Shown: positions 1-5,344 of the stretch, piece by piece
Layout of the letters: each line of letters opens with the position of its first letter
Numbering within the stretch: the stretch's first letter is position 1
Source of the DNA: JBEKZQ01 sp049509675
GTDB taxonomy: Bacteria > Planctomycetota > Planctomycetia > Pirellulales > Thermoguttaceae
DNA: 5,344 bases
Reading direction: 5' to 3'
Assembly: GCA_049509675.1 (NCBI GenBank)
Contig: JBEKZQ010000665.1
Coordinates: forward strand, 1 to 5,344
Translations under genes and position numbers: made by a program
The notes under the pieces: model-generated
What the model saw: the letters and a program-made list of their open reading frames with translations, nothing else
What the model was told of the DNA's origin: nothing
Database searches by the model: none

Positions 1-3000
1 CCGCCGTTGCGGGTAATTGATCCCAAGTTAACTTGAACCGACTGGCCGTTGGTCGGGCTGACGACCAGCGACGAACCGAAGTTGGCGACCGTGGTCGAGC
101 CGAAGGCCTGATTGACCGCGGCTGAACTATTGCCATTGAAGTTCAGGGTGCCGGCGCTGAGCGTGAGGGACGAATTGGGGTTGACGATGTTGCCGACCGA
201 GCCGCCCGAGGGAGTCAAAAGGCTGTAATCCAAGGTCAATTGGCCGCCGGCGACGGTCGTGCCGCCGCTGTAGCTGTTGGCGTTGGCGCCGGTGAGGCTG
301 AGGATGATGTTTCCGCTGCCCGGGTAACCCGCGACTATTCCGCCCAATGCGCCGCCGTCGCTGATGACGCCCGTGAACAGCGCGGTGCCGCCGGACGGGG
401 CGCTGAGCGTGACGACGTTGTTCAGGCTGATCGCGCCGCTAAAGGTGGCAGTACCGCTGGTGATTGTTGTCCCCAGGGTGGTGGGGCCGGCGTTGACATT
501 GACGGTGATCGGACGGGCAATCGTGTACGCACCGTTGGTCACCAGGGCGGCGGGGTTGGTGAGGGAGTTGGCGTCGCCGATGGTGATCGCGCCGGTCGAG
601 TTGCCAAACACGCCATTGCCGCTGCTGGGGGCACTGCCGCCGGCGATGAGCGTTCCGAAGCTGATCGAGGTCGGGCCGCTATAGGTGTTCGCTCCGCTGA
701 GCGTCAAACCGCCGCTGCCCGCGTCCGAGCGGAGGTTGATTCCCTTGGTGCCGCCGCTGATCGCGCCGGCAAAGGCGACGTTGCTGTTCGTGCCGAGCCA
801 GAAGTCGATGATCCCATTGTTGGTGGCGCCTTGCCCGGGCCCGGTCAAAGTCACCGGGCCGCTGAAGGTCAGGCCGGCAAGGCTGGTGTAAGTGCAGCCG
901 TCGTAGATATTCATTGCGTTGGCCAAGGTCGCGGCGACCGGCGCGGTGTTCTCCAGGTTGATCCAGCCGTTGTTCGCGCTGCCGATGGTAATGGTTCCGG
1001 TGCCCAGGGGGCCGCTGGTAACGGAGCCCGGGCCGCCAACCGTGCTGGCGCCCTGGACATCGATATTGCCGCCCAGGCTTTGCAGCGTGAACCCGCCGCC
1101 GAAGGTGTTGCCCGAATTGCTGATGACGACCGTGCCGTTAAACTGGCCGGCGGCATCGGTGGCGCGGATAAGCGTAGCACCGGTTCCGCTGATTACGCTG
1201 GAGAGGGTGACGGTCAAGGCGGGGTTGGCGACGTGGATGCTCTCGTTGCCCGTCGCGAGCGAAGCACTGCCGGAAAGCTGATAGGCATTCGTGCCATTGA
1301 AGTAGGCAGCCGAGCCGGCAGCGATCGTCCAGGGATTGGCGACGGCATTTCCACCTGTCAACGGGGTGGTTGCCTGGAATCCACCGTTGTTGAAAGTAAT
1401 CGTCCCGGTGCCGAACGCCCGGTTGTTGTTGATCGTTACGTTGGTGGCGTTGTTCAAGGTCGTGCCGCCGCTGTAGGTGTTCGAACCCTTAAGCGTCGGA
1501 TAGCCGGTGATGTTCAGTCCGCCGAGGCCGCTGATCACGCCGGAAAGGGTTCCATGCGTGGCGGGGTCATTGAGATTGTACGCCGTGCCGCCGCTGGTCA
1601 GGCTCAGCGACGCACTGAGCTCCAGGTTCGACGCGCCGGAAAAATTCAGCGTGGGGGTTGCGCCCCAGGTCAAGGGATTGGCAACGGCATTGCTGCCGGT
1701 CAGGGCCGTGGTGGCGCCGAGCGTGCCGCCATTGAGCGAGAGCGTCGTGGTCGTGAGGCCGAAGGAGGAGTTGTTGTTGGCAAAGTAGGCGCCGCCGGCG
1801 ACGTTCAGCGTGCCGGCGGTGACGTTGTTGTTGATTACCAGGGTGCCTCCGCTAAGCGGGGCCAGGTTCGCCAGCGCACCGGAGTAGGCGCCGGCCAAGA
1901 CCACGGTGCCCGTGGCGGCCGGGGCGTAGTAACCGGTGCTCATCGGATCGAGCAGGGTCAGGGTGCCGTTGGTGGCAGCGCTCAAAGTCCCGGCGGAAAC
2001 GGCCAGGCTGCTGGCATGCACGGAAACGCTGCCCGGTCCGCCGGAAATCGTGCCGCTGTTGGTGAGTTGCAGATTGGGATCAATGTTGAGCGTATAGCCG
2101 TTGAGAGTTTCCAGGTTCAACTTCTGGCCGCTGGGGATCACCAGGCCGCCGTTGCTGCCCACGAGGGTGACCGTGCCGCCGCTAACGCCCATGGTGTTGT
2201 CCACGGCGCCGGGGTAGCCGGCAATGATCGAGCCGCCGCCCGGCAGCGTGACGGTATTGCCCTGGTTCACGTCGAAGGTGATGGGCGTAGCGCTGGTGGC
2301 GGTGATAACCAAGGCTCCGCCACTGAGCGTCACCGGAACCGCGCCTATCGGACCGGTGGCCGGGCCGCCCAAGGGCGACTGCTGGCCAATGACTTGCAGC
2401 GAGCCGCCCGAAAGCTGGAAGTTGGTTCCCGTGGTAAAGGAATTGGCGGGGTTGCTGAGGGTCAGCGTGCCGCCGCCGCTTTCGGTAATCGTCCGCACGC
2501 CGCCGTCGGACACCGCGCCGAGCAGAGAAAGGCCGGTGCCCGCATCGATGTTGAAGTTGGGCGATCCACCCAGCGTGATCAAGCCGGTAAAGCTCAAATT
2601 CGTACCGTTGCCGGCCACGACGTGCAACTGGTTGCTGCCGATCGACAGGGCGGCCAGGGTTACGTCGCCGTAGGGGGTGATGGACGAGTCGGCCGTGAGC
2701 GTGACCGAGTTGCTGTAGGCAATCGTGGGAATGGCCGTGGTGAGTTGGCTGTTGGGAATGTAGTTCGTGCCGCTGGTGTCGGCACAGGCGAGCAAGCCGG
2801 CGCCGCCCCCGCCCTGATAGTAGGCGATGGTGATGGGGTGATAGCCGGCGGTCAGGGATTGCGCCGTGCTGACCCTGGTCGTCATGCCCTGGTAAAAGTT
2901 GTTGTTGACGACCGGCGTGTTGTTGTTGTCGAGGAACAACATGCTGCCGTCATCGCTTTGCGTGGAGAAGTAATAGGTGCCGGTGGTGGGAATTCTGACG

Positions 3001-5344
3001 TAACCGGTGAAAAGGGCGGTGTAGTCCGTGGCCCCGGCATAGTTGATGCTGGTGAAGGCATTGCCGCCTGCCGCGTTGGGGAAGTTCATGCCCAAGGCGG
3101 TGCCCGAGGCCGTGTTGGTGGTGTACGCCAGCGTGTTGCTGCCCACGAAGGCGAGGACGCCGCTGAGGGTGTTGAACAACGCCTGGTTTGCAGTTCCGTT
3201 TCCGGGGTCGGGGGTATAGAAATTGGCTGCCAAACCCGGCGCCGGGGTACTGCCGACCGCCAGATTTCCGCCGTTGAGGGTGACGAGACCGGTGCCGAGG
3301 GCCTGGGCATTTCCGCTGGTGGCGCTTAGGGTTCCGCCGCTGGCGATCATAGTTCCGCCGCCATAGGTGTTGCTGCCGAGCAGGATGGCGTTGCCGCTGT
3401 TGACCGTCAAAGGCGAGTTGTTGCCCTTGAGGTTGGCGGAGACTGTTGCCGCCGAAGTGCCGCTGAAGACATAAGAACTGCCCGACAGGCCGCCGTCGCT
3501 GAGGGTCCCGCCGCTGAAGGAGACGACGCCGACGGTCTGCGCCGCCGGGTTGCCGCCCAGATCGAGCGTGCCGTTGACCATGTTCAGATTTCCGCCGGAC
3601 AGTCTGCCGCCGGAGCCCAATTGCAGCGTCCCGCCGCCGTTCTTGGTCAGGGCGCCGGTGCCGGCCATGGGCGCGTTGACGGTCAAAGTTTGGCTGGGGC
3701 TTACGACGATCGTGGAAACGCCGGGGCTGGGCGCCACCGTCAACACGCGGCTGGTGGCAAAGGTTCCGGCCGCATTGAAGGCGGCGCCGTTGGCGATGCT
3801 CACGCCGGGCAGCGCCACGGTGCTGCCCAGCGCGCTGTCCGCGGTGGCCGACAGCGTGCCGGCGGAGATGCTCGTTGCCCCGGTGTAGGAGTTGACGCCG
3901 GAAAGGGTCAACATCCCGCTGCCGACTTTCGTCAAGCTGCCGCTGCCGGCGGTGATGTTGCCCGCGAACGAGGTCGATGCGCCGTCTCCGCCCACCTGCA
4001 GATTTATGGCGCCGTTGGACGTGTCGTTCAGGGCTAGGCTGCCGGTGCCCGCCAGGCCGCCGAGATTGAACGTTCCCACGCCGTGCGCGAAGGTCAGGCC
4101 GTTGAGCGCATTGAGCGTGACGGTGCTGTCTTGCAGGGCGTTGGCGTTGCCCAACTGGAGCGTTCCGGCGCTAATCAACGTGGCGCCGGTGTAGGTGTTG
4201 GAATTGTTGAACGTCACGCTGCCCGAGCCGCTGAGAGTGACCGTGCATGAGCCCGCGATCACCCCGCCGCTAAAGGTGTAGGGGGTGTTGGTGTTCGTAA
4301 ACGTGACGCTGTAGGGTTGCACACCGCCGGCAGCGATAATGATGTTGGTGTTGATGCCGGTGTCGTCGAAGACAACGGGGCCGCCGTCGGCATAAGTGGT
4401 TGCGCTGCCGGCGAGTGACAGCCAGTTGCTGGTGGCCGTGTCCCAATGGCCGATGGGGCCGCTTTCGCCGCTGCCGGTCCAGGTAATTTTTGCCAGCCCT
4501 ACGTTCAGGTACAAACTGTTGGCATCGTGAGTGATGCTACAGGCATACGCGATGCCGGTGGGCAAGATCCAACTCGAGTCCGCAACGTTGTCAGTAAGGC
4601 CTGCGCTGGCATTGATCAGCGTGTACGTGCCCACACTAAAGCCCGCGAGTTGGCGGACGTTCACGCTGTCCGTGCCGGCGGCGAGTGTCGCGGCGCCGGT
4701 GACCTGAATCATGTCGCTGGTGCCGGTGCCGATACTGCCAAGATTGAAGTCCAGCGCAACGCCGTTATTAAAAATAAATTGATTAGTAGTGGCAGGGACC
4801 GTGCCGTCGGTAGCGAGGGTGAGCGTACCGGGTGTTGGACTGGTAGCGTAGGTGTAGTCCGAGGGGGCGATCACCCCGCCAATCGTCATCGGGTTTGTCG
4901 TAAGGGCCGCGTTTGTCAAAGTGAACTTGTGGGCGCCGACCAGCAATCCTTCCAGGTCGAAGGACCGTCCTGCCTGGCTCTGGAAGGTAACCGTAGAATC
5001 GGCGGCCAGCGTGATCCGGCCATGGAGGACATCGTTCGCGGTATCGCCGGTGTCGATATAGCCGCCATTGAGGATCAGTCCGCCGGTGGGGTCGCTCAGG
5101 CTTCCGAAATCGATGTAGGTCGGTGTGACACCCTTGAAGCGAATTTCGGCGCCGGTGTTCAGTGTTATCGAATGGCCCGCAAAGTAGGTAGGAACTCCGG
5201 CGACCGCGTTATTGCGAACCACCCCCCCGTTGACGACCACGAAGTCGTTGGTGTCGGTGTCTGGCGCCGCGTCGGTGCCGTTGTTGAGCGTATAGGTTCC
5301 GGGATTGCCTGCCGGCTGCGTCGACCAGAGGTTGGCGGCGTACC
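1..5344 (-). CDS. Giant PATR (autotransporter-associated beta-strand repeat) surface protein with PA14 domain, internal fragment
   Basis: One frame is open from 5342 down to 3 (1,780 codons) with no stop, start or signal peptide inside, so both ends of the gene lie outside the window. The translation is a low-complexity beta-rich protein dominated by Gly, Thr, Ser, Asn, Ala, Leu and Val, with by my reading only about 10 Lys, 15 Arg and four isolated Cys. Nine PATR-type repeats, several diverged, carry the signature N-T-Y-x-G-x-T-x-I-x-x-G-T-L. A PA14 domain sits at residues 703-867. Such repeats are predicted to stack as a right-handed beta-helix, giving a long extracellular stalk; that fold is family knowledge, not visible here. 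The likely role is adhesion, glycan binding or a cell-surface layer. The name does not prove type V secretion: no beta-barrel is seen, and relatives in Planctomycetota and Verrucomicrobiota often end in a PEP-CTERM-type anchor instead. Internal Met codons (e.g. M-T-I-G-G, M-N-F-P) lack any signal sequence and are not credible starts. Frame and family are very secure; the function is inferred. Confidence 0.93.
3..221 (-). other. Post-repeat tail segment ending in G-S-I-T-R-N-G (residues 1708-1780)
   Basis: After repeat 9 the protein runs through N-P-N-S-S-L-T-L-S-A-G-T-L-N-F-N-G, A-F-G-S-T-T-V, S-S-L-V-V-S-P, and V-Q-V-N-L-G-S-I-T-R-N-G. From memory, many PVC-group PATR proteins carry a similar tail after a T-L-T-L-D-Y strand (L-x-L-x-G-G-T-L, G-S-T-T-L, S-S-V-T-R, L-G-A-I-T-R). 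In those proteins a G-G-T-V-D/N-F strand usually follows; here the window ends first, so this is unconfirmed. Confidence 0.55.
222..302 (-). repeat. PATR beta-strand repeat 9 (residues 1681-1707)
   Basis: It reads L-S-L-T-G-A-N-A-N-S-Y-S-G-G-T-T-V-A-G-G, then Q-L-T-L-D-Y-S. It has a two-residue insertion before S-Y-S-G-G-T-T, and G-Q-L replaces G-T-L. Its DNA shares 19 identical bases with repeat 6. The L-T-L-D-Y-S ending marks the switch to the tail segment. Confidence 0.82.
636..719 (-). repeat. PATR beta-strand repeat 8 (residues 1542-1569)
   Basis: It reads G-S-G-G-L-T-L-S-G-A-N-T-Y-S-G-P-T-S-I, then S-F-G-T-L-I-A-G-G. All landmarks of the consensus second half are present. It is preceded by A-F-A-G-A-I-S-G-G, the standard lead-in, and by L-R-S-D-A in place of L-T-K-x-G. 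Confidence 0.88.
1050..1118 (-). repeat. Short, diverged PATR-like repeat 7 (residues 1409-1431)
   Basis: It reads N-S-G-N-T-F-G-G-G-F-T-L-Q-S-L-G-G-N-I-D-V-Q-G. N-T-F-G-G-G-F stands for N-T-Y-x-G-G-T; the closing strand is G-G-N-I-D-V. The preceding strand F-N-G-T-V-V-I-S fills the T-L-T-L-S position. Confidence 0.6.
1155..1475 (-). repeat. ~110-residue unit B of an internal duplication (residues 1290-1396)
   Basis: This is the second copy of the unit at 1500-1850. Its landmarks are Y-S-G-G-T-T-L, N-N-N-R-A-F-G, F-N-N-G-G-F, A-T-T-P-L-T-G-G-N-A-V-A-N-P, Y-F-N-G-T-N-A-Y-Q-L-S-G-S-A-S-L, and V-T-L-S-S-V-I-S-G. It overlaps the PATR repeat at 1422-1520, whose second half provides its first strands. 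Confidence 0.75.
1422..1520 (-). repeat. PATR beta-strand repeat 6 (residues 1275-1307)
   Basis: It reads L-N-I-T-G-Y-P-T-L-K-G-S-N-T-Y-S-G-G-T-T, then L-N-N-A-T-N-V-T-I-N-N-N. N-T-Y-S-G-G-T-T is a perfect core, but the closing G-T-L is replaced by T-N-V-T-I. It is preceded by L-S-G-V-I-S-G-L-G-G, the F/L-x-G-x-I lead-in. It bridges units A and B of the duplication. Confidence 0.82.
1500..1850 (-). repeat. ~110-residue unit A of an internal duplication (residues 1165-1281)
   Basis: Landmarks in order are G-G-T-L-V-I-N-N-N, N-N-N-S-S-F-G, L-N-G-G-T-L, A-T-T-A-L-T-G-S-N-A-V-A-N-P, N-F-S-G-A-S-N-L-E-L-S-A-S-L-S-L, and G-T-L-S-G-V-I-S-G. The same order recurs in unit B about 342-348 bases further along the gene. 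The N-A-V-A-N-P codons (1674-1691) differ from those of unit B (1332-1349) at one of 18 bases. Confidence 0.75.
2391..2477 (-). repeat. Diverged PATR-like repeat 5 after PA14 (residues 956-984)
   Basis: It reads G-G-G-T-L-T-L-S-N-P-A-N-S-F, then T-T-G-T-N-F-Q-L-S-G-G-S-L-Q-V. The opening G-G-G-T-L-T-L-S and the closing G-G-S-L fit the consensus. N-T-Y-x-G has drifted to N-S-F-T-T-G. It resumes the beta-helix after the PA14 insertion. Confidence 0.65.
2742..3236 (-). other. PA14 domain inserted in the repeat stalk (residues 703-867)
   Basis: The domain opens with G-L-A-A-N-F-Y (703) and closes near Y-I-P-N-S-Q-L (867), about 165 residues, in the range of the family. Core landmarks are F-T-G-Y-V-R-I-P (778-785), T-G-T-Y-Y-F-S (787-793), S-D-D-G-S-M-L-F-L-D with the Asp pair at 797-798, and A-G-Y-H-P-I-T-I-A-Y-Y-Q-G-G-G-G-A-G-L (832-850), the characteristic last strands. 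PA14 domains (PF07691) are beta-barrel modules found in glycosidases, toxins and adhesins, and several bind carbohydrate. The adjacent Asp pair sits where calcium-dependent PA14 lectins carry their D-cis-D motif, so Ca-assisted glycan binding is plausible but inferred. Asn-rich loops (N-N-N-T-P-V-V-N-N-N) follow the Asp pair. The frame is continuous with repeats on both sides. Confidence 0.88.
3318..3410 (-). repeat. PATR beta-strand repeat 4, immediately before PA14 (residues 645-675)
   Basis: It reads L-T-V-N-S-G-N-A-I-L-L-G-S-N-T-Y-G-G-G-T, then M-I-A-S-G-G-T-L-S-A-T. N-T-Y-G-G-G-T and G-G-T-L are clear; the first strand is atypical. It is followed by A-L-G-T-G and L-N-G-G-N-L-A-V, the usual linker after a repeat, and then by the PA14 domain. 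Confidence 0.82.
3552..3656 (-). repeat. PATR-like repeat 3, diverged in its second half (residues 563-597)
   Basis: The first half, G-A-L-T-K-N-G-G-G-T-L-Q-L-G-S, matches the consensus well. The second half has lost N-T-Y-x-G and reads R-L-S-G-G-N-L-N-M-V-N-G-T-L-D-L-G-G, keeping only the closing N-G-T-L strand. Confidence 0.75.
3843..3941 (-). repeat. PATR beta-strand repeat 2, closest to consensus (residues 468-500)
   Basis: The unit reads G-S-L-T-K-V-G-S-G-M-L-T-L-S-G, then V-N-S-Y-T-G-A-T-S-I-S-A-G-T-L. Every landmark of the PF12951/TIGR02601 consensus is present, including L-T-K-x-G-x-G. It is preceded by S-F-A-G-N-I-T-A-G, the F-x-G-x-I lead-in seen before many of these repeats. It is the best single piece of evidence for the family assignment. 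Confidence 0.92.
4143..4244 (-). repeat. PATR beta-strand repeat 1 (residues 367-400)
   Basis: It begins T-V-T-L-S-G-S-G-S-V-T-F and continues N-N-S-N-T-Y-T-G-A-T-L-I-S-A-G-T-L-Q-L-G-N-A. The core N-T-Y-T-G and S-A-G-T-L are intact. The usual Lys of L-T-K-x-G is replaced by T-V-T-L-S-G. It is the first repeat after the module start. Confidence 0.85.
4356..4481 (-). other. Module start segment W-T-G ... HWD ... NW ... FDDTG (residues 288-329)
   Basis: The translation reads I-T-W-T-G-S-G-E-S-G, then G-H-W-D-T-A-T-S-N-W, then V-V-F-D-D-T-G. This Trp-rich block followed by FDDT is a recognisable opening of PATR modules in PVC bacteria, and typically precedes a V-x-F-x-N strand and the first repeats. 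Here S-V-T-F-T-N-T-N and Y-T-F-S-G-G-V-I-A-G-S follow directly. The three Trp residues stand out in a protein with only about nine in 1,780. Family resemblance is from memory and was not searched. Confidence 0.65.
4500..5342 (-). other. C-terminal half of an upstream repeat module (residues 1-281)
   Basis: This stretch of the giant protein lacks the N-T-Y-x-G repeat. It holds an acidic patch (D-T-D-T-N-D-F), then F-A-G-H-S-I-T-L (residues 54-61). After that comes a segment from L-D-F-N-L (197) through S-D-M-I-Q-V-T-G, G-T-Y-T-L-I and N-S-L-Y-L-N-V-G (281). From memory of PATR proteins in Verrucomicrobiota and Planctomycetota, the pattern D-F-x-L-G...D-x-I-x-V-T-G...G-x-Y-x-L-I closes a repeat module, just before a new W-T-G start. 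That is what follows here at 4481. The module's beginning must lie upstream, outside the window. Confidence 0.6.

Noticed and set aside
364..684. Hydrophobic + strand frame resembling a small membrane protein (similar frames at 685-891, 919-1281, 1507-1788, 2224-2673, 3550-3888 and 3892-4194)
   Set aside because: These are antisense shadows of the same gene. Their Val/Leu/Pro-rich character arises from reading the complement of Gly/Thr/Asn codons, and none has domain similarity that I recognise.
911..1180. Minus-strand frames at 911-1180 and 3086-3310
   Set aside because: They lie out of frame inside the long minus-strand gene, are Arg/Pro/Ser-rich, and have no recognisable features.
240..3329. 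1,029-codon open frame on the + strand
   Set aside because: It is the exact codon-register mirror of the minus-strand PATR/PA14 gene, has no recognisable domain, and is explained by avoidance of TTA, CTA and TCA codons in the real gene.
3621..4037. 138-codon + strand frame, His/Gly/Arg-rich
   Set aside because: Another codon-register mirror of the minus-strand gene, beyond the TAG at 3327-3329.
4764..4788. AT-rich island in GC-rich DNA that looks like a promoter -10 or an A/T-tract site
   Set aside because: It codes in frame for T-T-N-Q-F-I-F-N-N, residues that naturally use A/T-rich codons, and no paired -35, start codon or gene begins near it.
5223..5282. Possible calcium-binding D-x-D-x-N-D motif of thrombospondin type 3 or RTX type
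   Set aside because: Only one copy occurs, without the G-G-x-G-x-D nonapeptide of RTX or the spaced Asp/Cys of thrombospondin type 3, so no family call is justified.
1..5344. Recurring gccgccg / ggtgttg words suggesting a CRISPR array, tandem DNA repeat or mobile-element ends
   Set aside because: Spacing is irregular and the words follow the codons of G-G, T-Y-S-G-G and N-T. They reflect protein repeats, with no fixed repeat-spacer pattern and no inverted terminal repeats.

Overview
The whole window appears to be the inside of one very large protein-coding gene on the minus strand. Reading the reverse complement from 5342 down to 3 gives 1,780 codons without a stop; I checked every line for in-frame TTA, CTA and TCA on the + strand and found none. 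Neither the true start nor the stop lies in the window, so the gene continues past both edges. Residue numbers below are window-relative: residue 1 is the codon at 5342-5340 and residue 1780 the codon at 5-3.

The product is a repetitive, Gly/Thr/Ser/Asn/Ala-rich, Lys/Arg-poor surface or secreted protein of the autotransporter-associated beta-strand repeat type (PATR, PF12951/TIGR02601). The recurring motif is L-T-x-x-G-x-G-x-L-T-L-S-G-x-N-T-Y-x-G, then x-T-x-I-x-x-G-T-L. From N- to C-terminus it shows: the closing half of one module (residues 1 to about 281); the opening of a second module at a W-T-G...HWD...NW...FDDTG segment (288-329); four PATR repeats (367-675); a PA14 domain (703-867), a probable glycan-binding unit; more PATR-like beta-helix sequence with one diverged repeat (956-984); two related ~110-residue units (1165-1281 and 1290-1396); and further repeats running into a tail that ends at the window edge with G-S-I-T-R-N-G.

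The DNA is GC-rich with strong G/C preference at third codon positions. Large PATR proteins carrying PA14 domains and W-T-G/FDDT module starts are, from general knowledge, common in Planctomycetota and Verrucomicrobiota, so a PVC-superphylum bacterium is my best guess. Proteobacteria also carry PATR proteins and cannot be excluded.

There is no intergenic space, RNA gene, CRISPR array, mobile element or convincing regulatory site. A 1,029-codon + strand open frame (240-3329) lies in exact codon register opposite the gene and is an artefact of codon choice. I see no new multi-gene system here; the interest lies in the architecture of this one giant protein.
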